DNA from: Nocardioides lianchengensis
Lineage (GTDB): Bacteria; Actinomycetota; Actinomycetes; Propionibacteriales; Nocardioidaceae
Direction: 5' to 3'
NCBI RefSeq assembly: GCF_900101465.1
Contig: NZ_FMZM01000002.1
Location: 186,001-250,000, forward strand
Length of the DNA: 64,000 nucleotides
This document shows, one piece after another, positions 20,150-29,752 of the stretch. Both the position numbers and the translations under genes were made by a program. The stretch's first letter is position 1. The number at the start of each line of letters is the position of its first letter. Under the pieces are notes generated by a model, which was not told the origin of the DNA, did not search any database, and was given only the letters and a program-made list of their open reading frames with translations.

Positions 20150-21643
20150 GTGCCCACCCCTGAAGAGCTCGACGGGATCGACCCCGCCGACCTCGCCACC
20201 ACCGTGCGGGTGCTCCGGCAGCTCCACGAGCTGCCGTCCGACCACCCGGACATCACGACGGTCAAGCACGCGGCGTCGCACATGTACAAGGCGCTCAAGG
20301 CCGAGCGTCGTACCCGCAAGCGCGAGGCCGAGCTGGCCCACGACCGGGCGATCACCGAGGCGACGGCGACCGGGTCGGCGCTGCGGATCGACGACGAGAC
20401 GGCCGGCATCCCGCTGGTGTCCTCGACGACCGGCGCCTTCGCCGGCGAGCTGATCAACGCGCGCGGCTGCTACATCTGCAAGAACGACTACACGCTGGTC
20501 GACGCGTTCTACCACTGGCTCTGCCCGACCTGCGCCGCGCTCTCGCACGCCAAGCGCGACGCCCGCACCGACCTGACCGGCAAGCGAGCCCTGCTCACCG
20601 GCGGCCGGTCCAAGATCGGCATGTACATCGCCCTGCGGCTGCTGCGCGACGGCGCCCACACGACGATCACCACCCGCTTCCCGCGCGACGCCGTACGCCG
20701 CTTCGCTGGGCTCGAGGACTCCGCCGACTGGCTGGACCGGCTGCACGTCGTCGGCATCGACCTGCGCGACCCGACCCAGGTCGTGGCCCTGGCCGACGAG
20801 GTCGCCGCGGCCGGGCCGCTCGACATCCTGATCAACAACGCCTGCCAGACCGTACGACGCTCCCCGGGCGCCTACTCACGACTGGTCGAGATGGAGTCCG
20901 CGCCGCTGCCGACCGATGTCGCGCTGCCGTCGATGGTCACCTTCGACGGCGTCAGCGAGGCGCACCCCGCGATGATCGCCGGCGCCCTCGAGGAGCACGT
21001 GCACTCCCACCCCGAGTCCGGCTCCGCCGTCGCCGCCCGCACCGCCGCCGACCTGACCGCGCTGGCCCTCACCGCCGGCCACGCGTCGCTGGAGAAGCAC
21101 CTCGACGGCACCGCCGTCGACGCCGGCGGCCTGCTGCCCGACCTGCAGCGCACGAACTCCTGGACCCAGCACGTCGACGAGGTCGACCCGCTGGAGCTGC
21201 TGGAGGTCCAGCTCTGCAACCAGACCGCGCCGTTCCTGCTGATCTCGCGGCTGCGCGCGTCGATGCGGGCGGCGGTCGCAGCCGGCGCGCGCCGCGCGTA
21301 CGTCGTGAACGTGTCGGCGATGGAGGGGCAGTTCTCGCGCCGCTACAAGGGCCCGGGCCACCCGCACACCAACATGAGCAAGGCCGCCCTCAACATGCTG
21401 ACCCGGACCTCGTCCGGCGAGATGTTCGAGACCGACAAGATCCTGATGACCGCCGTCGACACCGGCTGGATCACCGACGAGCGTCCCCACCAGGAGAAGC
21501 TCCGGATCGCCGCCGAGGGCTGGCACGCCCCCCTCGACCTGGTCGACGGCGCCGCCCGCGTCTACGACCCGATCGTGCAGGGCGAGGCCGGCGTCGACCT
21601 CTACGGCCACTTCCTGAAGGACTACGTCCCCAGCCCCTGGTGA
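20150..21643 (+). CDS. SDR-like oxidoreductase with N-terminal four-cysteine finger
   Basis: The 497-residue protein starts at GTG 20150, seven bases after TAGAAT. Residues 1-140 form a helical region with a C4 zinc-binding pattern: CYICKNDY and, about 18 residues later, WLCPTC. A Rossmann domain follows (KRALLTGGRSKIGMYIALRL, DILINNACQTVRRSPG) with a roughly 90-residue insert and the segment VNVSAMEGQFSRRYKGPG, HTNMSKAALNML. The normal YxxxK is TxxxK here (T-N-M-S-K), so the usual catalytic Tyr is missing at that spot. The substrate is unknown. It may use a different acid or act as a binding protein. Confidence 0.85.
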   Translation: MPTPEELDGIDPADLATTVRVLRQLHELPSDHPDITTVKHAASHMYKALKAERRTRKREAELAHDRAITEATATGSALRIDDETAGIPLVSSTTGAFAGELINARGCYICKNDYTLVDAFYHWLCPTCAALSHAKRDARTDLTGKRALLTGGRSKIGMYIALRLLRDGAHTTITTRFPRDAVRRFAGLEDSADWLDRLHVVGIDLRDPTQVVALADEVAAAGPLDILINNACQTVRRSPGAYSRLVEMESAPLPTDVALPSMVTFDGVSEAHPAMIAGALEEHVHSHPESGSAVAARTAADLTALALTAGHASLEKHLDGTAVDAGGLLPDLQRTNSWTQHVDEVDPLELLEVQLCNQTAPFLLISRLRASMRAAVAAGARRAYVVNVSAMEGQFSRRYKGPGHPHTNMSKAALNMLTRTSSGEMFETDKILMTAVDTGWITDERPHQEKLRIAAEGWHAPLDLVDGAARVYDPIVQGEAGVDLYGHFLKDYVPSPW

Positions 21644-21684
21644 CCCGGTCGCCCGGGTCGCCGCCGGGTCGCCGCCGCGGTCGC

Positions 21685-21772
21685 CGCCGCAGCTGTAACG
21701 CGACGTTCGCTGCTCTGGGGACGCGCTGCAGCGCGTACCTAGTGCGGCGAACATCGCGTTACAGCTGCGGCG
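21685..21772. repeat. nested inverted repeat, 26-bp arms with palindromic loop
   Basis: Arms 21685-21710 and 21747-21772 (CGCCGCAGCTGTAACGCGAC and its complement) differ at one pair. The 36-base loop contains a perfect 16-bp palindrome, ACGCGCTGCAGCGCGT (21721-21736). It lies between the SDR stop and the next start, as a likely terminator or a small mobile repeat. Confidence 0.75.
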
Positions 21773-21792
21773 CGTTCGGATACCGGAGCGCC

Positions 21793-22320
21793 GTGGCCAT
21801 CCCCCTCCTGAATCCGATCAGCGTGCTCGACCAGACCGTCCGGCAGGCGCTCGGGCTGCTGCCCCGCGCGACGGCGCTGGTGAGCGGCGCCGAGGCGCTC
21901 CTCGCCGACGTACGGCGGCTGCTGGACCGGATCGAGGCGACGCGGGCCGACGCCGGCTTCGTGATCGCGGCGGTCGACGAGACCCGGGAGCGGGTCGATC
22001 TGCTGCTGGGGTCGGTGCAGGGGCCGGTCGAGCGGCTGCTGCCGCTCCTGGAGCGGCTTGCCGAGACCACCGACCCGCGCGAGGTCGACGCGATGGTGGA
22101 CCTGATCGACCGGCTCCCGGTGATCGCCGACGCGGTCCAGGCCGACGTCATCCCGATGCTCCGGACGCTCTCGTCGGTCGCCCCCGACCTCCACGACCTG
22201 CTCGACGTCAGCCGCGAGCTGAACGAGATGCTGGCGAAGCTGCCCGGGATGGGCCGGATCAAGCGGAAGGTCGACGAGGAGCAGGAGTTGGAGGCGGCTA
22301 CGCCCCCAGCAGCCCCCTGA
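21793..22320 (+). CDS. hypothetical helical protein
   Basis: The GTG 21793 start gives 175 residues. There is a short hydrophobic opening (VAIPLLNPISVLDQTVRQAL), then nearly continuous amphipathic helix rich in Leu, Arg, Glu and Asp (VRRLLDRIEATRADAGFV, DETRERVDLLLGSVQGPVE, LDVSRELNEMLAKLPGMG). The C-terminal KRKVDEEQELE and the repeated ETTDPREVDAMVDLIDRLP resemble a family of uncharacterised actinobacterial proteins, some mislabelled as RuBisCO-like in databases. No function can be given. The 3' end overlaps the DinB-like gene on the opposite strand by 23 bp. Confidence 0.65.
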   Translation: MAIPLLNPISVLDQTVRQALGLLPRATALVSGAEALLADVRRLLDRIEATRADAGFVIAAVDETRERVDLLLGSVQGPVERLLPLLERLAETTDPREVDAMVDLIDRLPVIADAVQADVIPMLRTLSSVAPDLHDLLDVSRELNEMLAKLPGMGRIKRKVDEEQELEAATPPAAP

Positions 22321-22801
22321 CGAACGCCGCCTGACCGACGTGCTGGGTGTCGTCGTTGACGACGCTGACCAGCCGGACGCCGAGGGTGACGGGCGGATCC
22401 CAGCGCTCGTCGACGACCCGGTCGAGGTCGTCGGCGGACAGGCCGCGGAGGTAGGAGACCGTCTGCGCGTGCACCGCGGAGAGGTACGACGCCAGCAGGT
22501 CGGCGTCGGCGCGGACCCGGCCGACCTGCTCGCTGCTGTGCCCGTAGCCGATGTCGCCGACCTCGAACGGCAGGCCGAAGCGGTCGGCGTACCCCTGGGC
22601 CGTCCAGACCTGCTCGGTCCCCGCGACGTCGGCGACGTGGTCGTCCTGGACGCGGGCGAGGTGCCAGACCAGCCAGCCGATCGGGTTGGCGTCCGGGGCG
22701 GGACGGGCGGCCAGCTGGTCGGGCGTGAGGCCGTCGACGACGGCGCGACCGCTCTCGAGGACGCGCTCGAGGGACTCGATCAGGAGCTCGGCGGGAGTCA
22801 T
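22298..22801 (-). CDS. DinB/DUF664 family protein
   Basis: The 167-residue four-helix bundle has the DUF664/DinB motif PIGWLVWHLARVQDDHVADV, where the His is a metal ligand, and a second ligand region SVVNDDTQHVGQAAFVRGLL with another His. Related proteins are mycothiol- or bacillithiol-dependent transferases. No substrate is indicated. The promoter region is shared with the divergent F420-dependent oxidoreductase gene. Confidence 0.85.
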   Translation of the reverse strand: MTPAELLIESLERVLESGRAVVDGLTPDQLAARPAPDANPIGWLVWHLARVQDDHVADVAGTEQVWTAQGYADRFGLPFEVGDIGYGHSSEQVGRVRADADLLASYLSAVHAQTVSYLRGLSADDLDRVVDERWDPPVTLGVRLVSVVNDDTQHVGQAAFVRGLLGA

Positions 22802-22848
22802 ACCTTCGGACGGTACGACGGGGACCCAATGCGGGTTACCGGGAAGCC

Positions 22849-23835
22849 ATGACGTCCTTCGGCTACACCCTCATGACCGAGCAGAGCGGCCCTCGCGAGC
22901 TGGTGCGGTACGCCGTCGCCGCGGAGCGGGCCGGCTTCGACTTCGAGGTCTCCAGCGACCACTACTCCCCCTGGCTCACCGAGCAGGGGCACGCGCCGTA
23001 CGCCTGGACGGTGCTGGGCGCCGTCGCCCAGGCGACCGAGCGGGTGGGCCTGATGACCTACGTGACCTGCCCGACCCTGCGCTACCACCCGGCGGTGGTC
23101 GCCCAGAAGGCGGCGACGCTGCAGATCCTGGCCGAGGGCCGGTTCACCCTCGGGCTGGGCAGCGGCGAGAACCTGAACGAGCACGTGGTCGGAGCCGGCT
23201 GGCCGGCGGTCGGCGTACGCCAGGAGATGCTGCGCGAGGCGATCGAGATCATCCGCGAGCTGCACGGCGGCGAGCTGGTCGACTACCGCGGGGCGCACTT
23301 CGACGTGGAGTCCGCGCGGATCTGGGACCTGCCGGAGCAGCCGGTCGAGATCGGCGTCGCGGTGTCGGGCGAGCGGTCGATCGAGGAGTTCGGGCCGATC
23401 AGCGACCACCTGGTCGCCGTCGAGCCGCGCGAGGACCTGGTGCAGGCCTGGAACGCGACCGAGGGCACGACCACGATCGGCTCCGGCGCCCGCGCGATCG
23501 GCCAGATCCCCATCTGCTGGGCGCCGACCGAGGAGGAGGGCGTCGCGCTGGCGCACGAGCAGTTCCGCTGGTTCGCGGGCGGTTGGAAGGTCAACGCCGA
23601 CCTGCCGACCCCGGCCGGCTTCGCGGGCGCGTCCCAGTTCGTCCGCCCGGAGGACGTGGCCGACCAGATCCCCTGCGGGCCCGACCTCGACGCGATCGTG
23701 GAGTCGGTCAGGCCGTTCTGGGAGGCCGGGTTCACCGACGTCGCGCTGGTCCAGGTCGGCGACCGGCTGCAGGAGCGGTTCCTCGACGAGGTGGCGCAGC
23801 CGCTGCTCGAGAAGCTGCGGGCGTCGTCGTCGTGA
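22849..23835 (+). CDS. LLM-class F420-dependent oxidoreductase
   Basis: The 328-residue TIM-barrel protein of the luciferase-like family opens MTSFGYTLMTEQSGP and continues with FEVSSDHYSPWLTEQGHAPY and LGLGSGENLNEHVVG. These are diagnostic of the F420-dependent glucose-6-phosphate dehydrogenase-related subfamily. It would transfer hydride to or from cofactor F420. The sugar or other substrate cannot be fixed from sequence. Its stop overlaps the start of an FAD monooxygenase (GTGA), which suggests a two-step redox pathway. Confidence 0.9.
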   Translation: MTSFGYTLMTEQSGPRELVRYAVAAERAGFDFEVSSDHYSPWLTEQGHAPYAWTVLGAVAQATERVGLMTYVTCPTLRYHPAVVAQKAATLQILAEGRFTLGLGSGENLNEHVVGAGWPAVGVRQEMLREAIEIIRELHGGELVDYRGAHFDVESARIWDLPEQPVEIGVAVSGERSIEEFGPISDHLVAVEPREDLVQAWNATEGTTTIGSGARAIGQIPICWAPTEEEGVALAHEQFRWFAGGWKVNADLPTPAGFAGASQFVRPEDVADQIPCGPDLDAIVESVRPFWEAGFTDVALVQVGDRLQERFLDEVAQPLLEKLRASSS

Positions 23836-25031
23836 CCCGCGGACGGGTGCTCGTCACCGGCGGCAGCATCGCCGGACCCGCGACGGCGTACTGGCTCACC
23901 CAGGTCGGGTACGACGTCACCGTGCTGGAGCGCACGGACGGTCCGCGCGAGGGCGGCCAGAACGTCGACGTCCGCGGACTGGCCCGCGAGGTCCTGGTCC
24001 GGATGGGCCTGGAGGACGCCGTCCGGGCCGCCGGGACCGGCGAGGTCGGCACCCGCTTCGTCGACGAGGACGGCGGCACGGTCTCGGAGTTCCCGACCGA
24101 CGCCGAGACCGGCGACGGCCCGACCGCCGAGCTGGAGATCCTGCGCGGCGAGCTGGCCCGGGTGCTGGCCGAGGCCTGCGGCGACCGGGTCGCCTGGTGG
24201 TACGGCGACCAGGTGGTCGGGCTGGACCAGGACGACGCGGGGGTCGCCGTACGGCTGGAGAGCGGGGAGCTGCGGCGCTTCGACCTGGTCGTGGTCGCCG
24301 AGGGCGCCGGCTCGCGCACGCGGTCGCTGGTGCTGACCGGCGACGACGCCCCGCAGCTGGACCGGCTCGGCATGCACATCGCCTGGGGCACGATCCCGCG
24401 CACGCCGGACGACGACGACTGGTGGCGCTGGATGAGTGTGCCCGGGTCGCGGTCGATGTCGCTGCGACCGGACAACCAGGGCACGACCCGCGTGATGCTC
24501 AACTGGATGGGCGACGACACCGGCTTCGTCGACCTCCCCCTCGACCAGCAGCGCGCGGGCCTGCGCGAGCGGTTCGGCGACCTCGGCTGGGAGGTCCCCC
24601 GCGTCCTCGACGCGCTCGACGACGTCGACGACCTCTACGTCGAGGACCTCACCCAGGTCCGCTGCCCGACCTGGTCGGTCGGCCGCGTGGTCCTCACCGG
24701 CGACGCCGCCTGGTGCATCACCCCGGTCGGCGGCTTCGGCACCTCGCTCGCGCTGATCGGCGGCTACGTCCTCGCCGCGTCCCTGGCCCGGGAGTCCTCC
24801 CCCGCGGCGGCGTTCGCGGCGTACGAGGAGTGGATGCGGCCGATGGTCACCGACGCCCAGGACCTCCCGCCGGGCGTGCCGCGCGTCGCCAACCCGAAGT
24901 CGCGGCTCGGCGTCGCGCTGTTCCGGGCCGGCACGAAGCTCGCCGCAACCCGGCCGGTGCAGGCCGTGGCCTCCCGGATCGGGTCCGGCTCCGAGCCGGA
25001 TCGCGAGCTGCCGGACCTGCCGACCTACTGA
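23832..25031 (+). CDS. FAD-dependent monooxygenase (TetX/PHBH-like)
   Basis: The 399-residue flavoprotein starts at GTG 23832, overlapping the upstream stop by four bases. The FAD-binding beta-alpha-beta motif is [17 protein letters not shown], with an acidic end VTVLERTD. The second FAD contact is [18 protein letters not shown]. The family includes aromatic hydroxylases and tetracycline-inactivating enzymes. Coupling to an F420 enzyme suggests a degradation or tailoring pathway rather than resistance, but this is inference. The last 7 bp overlap the opposing secreted protein gene. Confidence 0.9.
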   Translation: MTRGRVLVTGGSIAGPATAYWLTQVGYDVTVLERTDGPREGGQNVDVRGLAREVLVRMGLEDAVRAAGTGEVGTRFVDEDGGTVSEFPTDAETGDGPTAELEILRGELARVLAEACGDRVAWWYGDQVVGLDQDDAGVAVRLESGELRRFDLVVVAEGAGSRTRSLVLTGDDAPQLDRLGMHIAWGTIPRTPDDDDWWRWMSVPGSRSMSLRPDNQGTTRVMLNWMGDDTGFVDLPLDQQRAGLRERFGDLGWEVPRVLDALDDVDDLYVEDLTQVRCPTWSVGRVVLTGDAAWCITPVGGFGTSLALIGGYVLAASLARESSPAAAFAAYEEWMRPMVTDAQDLPPGVPRVANPKSRLGVALFRAGTKLAATRPVQAVASRIGSGSEPDRELPDLPTY

Positions 25032-27853
25032 CGGAGCCGGTCCCGACCGGGTCCTCCAACGAGCCGGTCCCTGCCGTCGCCGCCGATCAGGACGTCGTTG
25101 CCTCGTCGTCCGCGCAGCACATCGTCACCGTCGAGGCCGCAGATGACGTCGTTCCCCCGCGTGCCGCGCAGTCGGTCCCGACCCCCGGTCCCGACGATCG
25201 TGCAGGCGTGGCCGCTCACGCGCAGGCGATGACGCAGGAAACGCGCGGCGAGCTGGTCCGAGCGTGCTTGGACCGTCATCGCCAGGTCGCCGGGCGCGAC
25301 GGCGTACCCCCGCAGGACGAAGGTGCGCGAGGTACCAGCTCCGAGCACGTCCTGGGCGCAGATGACGGAGACGGATCTCAGCCGGCATCCCCCCGGGAGC
25401 GAGCCGCGGTCGACGACCACGCCCCTCGGGATCACGTGTTCCACGCTGAGGTGGACGGCGTCGTCCCCGATCGCGCGCACCGTCGTGGCGAGGCGGACGG
25501 CGCGGCCCACTCCGGCCTCCCGGGCCGACGCGGTGGCGCGCGAGAGCACTAGGTCCGGGGGCGGCGGCGTCCCGACGATGATCCGTTGGGTGACGATCGG
25601 GCTGAGACGTCGTCCGTCGGTCGCCCGCCAGGAGAAGACATCGCGGCCCACAAACCCCGGGTCGGGCTCGTAGCTGCACCGGAGTTCCCAGCAGCTGTGG
25701 AGGCGGCCGTGCGGCGGCTGCTCGACGATCTGGGCGGAGAGAGGCTGGTCGGACCCGGGGTCGGAAGCGGGCAACCAGATGCCCGCGCCGGGCTGGTCGG
25801 CCTCGTACTGGACCGCCACCCTGTCCAGGACGGTCGGCGGAGTGTCGGGACGGACGTTGACCGTCACGACGGCCGCGGCGGAGGTTCGGGTGCCGTCGTG
25901 GCCGACGACGGTGAACGTGTCCGTCCCTCCGGCCCCCGGATCGGCGAGGTAGGTGCAGGCGGGACCTGCGCATCGCAGCGCTCCGCGCCTCGGCAATGTC
26001 TCGACGCGGGTCCGGACGGGGAAGCCGTTCGGGTCGACGCCGTCGGGGAGCAGCACGGTGCTCGCTCGACCGGCGGTGGCCGCGACGGTGACCGGCCGGA
26101 CGCTCGGAGGCGCATCGGCGTCGACCTGGACCGCAGTGGTGACCGTGGCGGAGGTGCCGCTGCGGTCCTCCGCGCGCCAGGTGAAGGAGTCGGGGCCGAC
26201 GTGGTCGGGGTCCGTCGTGTAGACGCAGGTCGTCCCGGAGCAGTGCTCCACGCGTCCGTGGGCGGGCTGCCGCTCGATCACGAGGTGGGTCGGGTCGCCA
26301 TCCCTCTCGGAGACCTCGAACCGCACCAGGCGGCTCTGCCCCTGTGGCAACTTCCTGGTGGCGCCGCCGTCCACCCGCGGGACGCCGGCCGCCGACACGG
26401 TGATCGCCGACGTCACCACCTCACCCGGTCCGACGGAATCGGTCGCGCGCCAGGCCATCCGGTCCTCGCCCACGAAGCCCGGGTCGGGCACCAGGTCGCA
26501 GAAGGTCTCGTCACAGCCGGTGACGGTCCCGTGCGCCGGCGCGTCGACGATCTCGACCGAGCGACCGGTCGAACCCGGCGTGTACCGCGCGCCAAGAGAC
26601 AGCCGCGTCGTGCGGTCGTTCAGCGCGTGCAGCCGCGACACCGACCCGGAGAGCGCCAAGGTGTCGACCGGCACCGGCTGCCAGGTGATCGTCGCCGTTC
26701 GGGTCCAGCGCTTGCCGTCGCTGGCGCGATAGTCCAGCGACACCGGTTCCGTGACGCCCTCCTCCGGCGCGGTGAAGGCGCACACATCGTCACAGGTAGC
26801 CGTCCCGACCGCCGGCGGCCTCACCAACTGATAGGCGAGCCGATCGCCGTCCACGTCACTCGCCGGAGCGTGCCGCGAGGTCGCTCCCGGCGCCGGCGCG
26901 CTCGCCATCTCGTCGTAGGCGTAGGGGGCGACGTTGCCCCGCACCGAGACCAGCACCCGCGCGGGAGGCGACCAGGCCCGGCCGTCGCCCGCCCGCCAGG
27001 TGAACTCGTCGGCGCCGAGATGGCCCGGCTCGGCCTCGTAGGTGCACCCCGCCGGCCCGCAATCGGTCACCGTGCCGTGCGCTGGGGGGTCCACCAGCTC
27101 GGTGGTCAGCGGGGCCCGGTCGGTGTCCGTCGCATTGGCGTAGACCGGGAGCGAGTCGCCGGCGCGCACCATGACGACCTGGTCGAGCAGCTGCGGAGGT
27201 CGGTTGGCCTCGACCGCGAAAGCGATAGTGGCCGGCGCGGAGGTGAGACCGCCGTCGCGATAGCGGTAGGTCGCCGCGTCCGGGCCGCGATAACCGGGGA
27301 CCGGGTTGTAGGTGCACTGCCGACTTTCGCGGCACACCAGCGTGCCGTGCCGGGGCGCGGAGACGATCTCCACCGCTCGGCTCCCCTGCGGACCGCCGTC
27401 GTCGTCGATCTTCAGGTCGAAGAGGGCGGGCGTTCCGTCGTCGAGGACGATCCGGTCGTCGAAGGCGACCGGCGCGAGGTTGGGCCTGGTGGTGATCCAG
27501 TACGTCGCCTCCGCGGCACCGGCGGCCCCGGTCACGACCACCCGGAGCTTCTCAAGCCCGACGTGACCGGCGTCGGGGGTGTAGACACAGAAACCCGAGG
27601 CGCAGTCCCCCGTCAGCACGCCGTGCTCCGGTGCGCTCACGGCGAAGCGGATCGGCCACCTACCGCTGCTGACGAGCAGGTTGGCGAGGCGGAGCGACGC
27701 CGTGCCACCGGAGATCGTGGTGATGACCGCGTCCTCCACCAGGGGCGGGAGCCCGGCGGCCGGTGCGGGCGGATCGGCCTGCGCCACCGTCGGCACGGGG
27801 ACGAGCAGGGCGGCGAGCAGCGCACCCGCCACGACGCCCGGACGTCGTCTCAT
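25025..27853 (-). CDS. secreted cysteine-hairpin repeat protein with C-terminal RTX tail
   Basis: The 942-residue precursor has a signal peptide (about 1-26, ending TVAQA). About eight Ig/cadherin-like modules follow, each about 90 residues long and marked by PxHGxxxxC, 3-5 residues, C-x-Y/F, then PDPGfvGxDxFxWRAxDG. Examples are [16 protein letters not shown] and [16 protein letters not shown]. The paired cysteines recur in every module (DCASGFC, CRESRQC, CDDVC, GCDETFC, CAGPAC, SCWELRC). A DUF11-like segment precedes the tail, which has RTX nonapeptides ([38 protein letters not shown]) that bind calcium. Likely an extracellular or surface protein. Confidence 0.88.
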   Translation of the reverse strand: MRRRPGVVAGALLAALLVPVPTVAQADPPAPAAGLPPLVEDAVITTISGGTASLRLANLLVSSGRWPIRFAVSAPEHGVLTGDCASGFCVYTPDAGHVGLEKLRVVVTGAAGAAEATYWITTRPNLAPVAFDDRIVLDDGTPALFDLKIDDDGGPQGSRAVEIVSAPRHGTLVCRESRQCTYNPVPGYRGPDAATYRYRDGGLTSAPATIAFAVEANRPPQLLDQVVMVRAGDSLPVYANATDTDRAPLTTELVDPPAHGTVTDCGPAGCTYEAEPGHLGADEFTWRAGDGRAWSPPARVLVSVRGNVAPYAYDEMASAPAPGATSRHAPASDVDGDRLAYQLVRPPAVGTATCDDVCAFTAPEEGVTEPVSLDYRASDGKRWTRTATITWQPVPVDTLALSGSVSRLHALNDRTTRLSLGARYTPGSTGRSVEIVDAPAHGTVTGCDETFCDLVPDPGFVGEDRMAWRATDSVGPGEVVTSAITVSAAGVPRVDGGATRKLPQGQSRLVRFEVSERDGDPTHLVIERQPAHGRVEHCSGTTCVYTTDPDHVGPDSFTWRAEDRSGTSATVTTAVQVDADAPPSVRPVTVAATAGRASTVLLPDGVDPNGFPVRTRVETLPRRGALRCAGPACTYLADPGAGGTDTFTVVGHDGTRTSAAAVVTVNVRPDTPPTVLDRVAVQYEADQPGAGIWLPASDPGSDQPLSAQIVEQPPHGRLHSCWELRCSYEPDPGFVGRDVFSWRATDGRRLSPIVTQRIIVGTPPPPDLVLSRATASAREAGVGRAVRLATTVRAIGDDAVHLSVEHVIPRGVVVDRGSLPGGCRLRSVSVICAQDVLGAGTSRTFVLRGYAVAPGDLAMTVQARSDQLAARFLRHRLRVSGHACTIVGTGGRDRLRGTRGNDVICGLDGDDVLRGRRGNDVLIGGDGRDRLVGGPGRDRLRQ

Positions 27854-27946
27854 GGGTCCCTCGTCTCATCGGTGTGGCTCGTCGGCGCAGACTAGACGGG
27901 CGCGGGACCCCTCGAGGCGAAAATGCCCGATCCGCCCGCCGCCCGC

Positions 27947-29614
27947 TCAGCCCCGCAGCTTCTCCAACCGCTGCCGCAGCAGCGGGGCCCGGTGGGCGTT
28001 GCCGTGCAGCTCGACGTACCGCTCCTCGAAGACGGCGAGCAGCGCGTCGTCGAGCCGGCGTACGGCGCCGGGCGGGTAGCGGTAGTCCATCCGCTCGCTG
28101 AGCTCCATCGTGGCGGTCGGGCGGAGCGTGTCGGCGAGCTCGTCGAGGGAGGTGATGCCGAGCTCGAGGAGCAGGCCGGAGATCCAGGCGTAGTGGTCGG
28201 TGCGCGACCAGCCGGCGTCGGCGTACTGGCCCGCGAGGAAGGCGGCCAGCTCGCGCGGGTCGAGGCGGGGGTCGTCGTCGGGGACGGCGACCGTGGGGGT
28301 CGCGGCCTCGCGGAGCTTGTCGCGGATCGCGGAGAACTCGCGGTCGGCGAGCTCGAGGAGGCCCGCGGCCAGCGTGAAGCGGCGGTCGAAGTCGCGGGCG
28401 TGCTCGGCCGGCATCTGGCCCTTGTAGCGGATGTCGTGCTCGAACTCGGCCCACGCGTGCTGCAGCACGGTCCGCACCTGGACCTGGACGACGCGGCCCA
28501 CGCCGACCTCCACCAGGAGGTGCCGGCTGGCGTAGCCGAAGCGGCCCTCGCTGGCCGTCTCGCGGCCCATGTCGCGGTCGTCGACCACGACCACCTGGTC
28601 GGCCAGCAGCCGCGCGACCGCGTCGACGTCGCTCTGGGCGTAGGTGATGACGCGCAGGCCGATCTGGTCGGTGATCTCGCGCAGCGGGTCGGAGTAGAGC
28701 GGCTTGCCGTCGGCCATCCGGCCGGCCTTCTCCGCGAACGACGACACGCTCTTGGTGCGGCCGGTGACGCTGAGGTAGTTGATGCCGGCCTCGTCGAGGA
28801 TCGAGGTCACCAGTCCGAGCGCCCGCTCCCCGGCCGCGACCAGGCCCGCGTGGCTGGCGGCGTACTCCTGCACAGCGCGGCCGATGACCGCGCTCTCGTC
28901 GGGCAGCGCGGGGGTGACGATGTAGCCGGTCTCGAGGTCGCCGTACGTCGTGGTCCGGTCGGGCCAGCGGTCGGCGAACAGCCCGACGTAGGCGCAGACC
29001 ACGGCGTCGACCTGGTCCTCCACGACCCGCAGCTCGCTCTTGCGGGCCGCCTGCTCGACCTGGCGGCGCAGCGCCTGCCAGGTCTCGTCGACGGTCACGA
29101 CCGACTCGACGTGGCGCATCAGCTCCAGCAGCTCGGAGCGGAGCAGCTCGAGGTCGCGGCCGGTCTTGTGCTTGTACTTCAGCGTCCGGCCCAGCCCGAA
29201 CAGCACGATCGTCGCCGGGTGCGGGTAGACCTCGATCGCCCGCCGGGCCCGGCCCGAGCGCGGGTTGACGTCGAGGCCGTGCCGCTTGGCGAGGTGCCAC
29301 GCGCGGCCGCCGTCGGCGAACTCCGGCTTGCCGGTGTTGGACGGGTGGGTGCCGGCCTCGAAGCGCCGGAAGTCCTTGGACAGCGCCTTCTCCGCCGGCC
29401 TCGAGCCGGTCGGGTTGCGCACGATCACCGGCGCGTCGATGGCCACCAGGCAGGCCTCACCGACGTACGGCGCCAGCGCGGCGTCGATCTCCTCGTCGCT
29501 GCGGCGGGTCGACACGTGCAGCAGGCGCGCCTCGGGGTCGATCACCGCCACGCCGGTCGGACCCTTGGGGCCCCAGGCGAGGTCGAGGCCGATGTAGTGG
29601 ACGGGCTGCTGCAC
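27947..29614 (-). CDS. DUF429 - RelA/SpoT synthetase domain fusion
   Basis: This 555-residue protein joins two domains. Residues 1-240 are DUF429, an RNase-H-like fold with candidate acidic residues Asp11 (IGLDLAW), Glu128 (IEVYPHPATIVLFG) and Asp203 (VEDQVDAVVCAY). Residues 275-400 are a (p)ppGpp-synthetase-type domain: VTGRTKSVSSFAEKA for ATP, ITDQIGLRVITY with the Asp316 metal ligand, and QVRTVLQHAWAEFEHDIRYK. In active synthetases the motif ExQxRT carries a catalytic Glu. Here residue 377 is Gln (QVQVRT). No hydrolase, TGS or ACT domain is present. A helical C-terminal region follows. It is divergent from the stressosome operon 138 bp away. Confidence 0.88.
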   Translation of the reverse strand: MQQPVHYIGLDLAWGPKGPTGVAVIDPEARLLHVSTRRSDEEIDAALAPYVGEACLVAIDAPVIVRNPTGSRPAEKALSKDFRRFEAGTHPSNTGKPEFADGGRAWHLAKRHGLDVNPRSGRARRAIEVYPHPATIVLFGLGRTLKYKHKTGRDLELLRSELLELMRHVESVVTVDETWQALRRQVEQAARKSELRVVEDQVDAVVCAYVGLFADRWPDRTTTYGDLETGYIVTPALPDESAVIGRAVQEYAASHAGLVAAGERALGLVTSILDEAGINYLSVTGRTKSVSSFAEKAGRMADGKPLYSDPLREITDQIGLRVITYAQSDVDAVARLLADQVVVVDDRDMGRETASEGRFGYASRHLLVEVGVGRVVQVQVRTVLQHAWAEFEHDIRYKGQMPAEHARDFDRRFTLAAGLLELADREFSAIRDKLREAATPTVAVPDDDPRLDPRELAAFLAGQYADAGWSRTDHYAWISGLLLELGITSLDELADTLRPTATMELSERMDYRYPPGAVRRLDDALLAVFEERYVELHGNAHRAPLLRQRLEKLRG

Positions 29615-29752
29615 GAGGCACAGCCTGCCCTACCGGTGGTCCTCGACCCACCGGTCTGGACACCTCCTGCTTCTCCCCCGCAGGTGGGTACTGCCGCTGG
29701 CGGCGGCCGTGACACGATTCACCGGTCAACAAGAAGTGAGGAGCACGCGCAG

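Noticed and set aside
25586-27895. 769-codon plus-strand frame opposite the RTX repeat protein
   Set aside because: Arg/Gly/Val-rich shadow of the real gene, which has a signal peptide and regular modules.
29615-29752. SigB-type promoter for rsbR
   Set aside because: A GGGTAC is present at 29686-29691 but no matching GTTT-like -35 element is found at the right distance.
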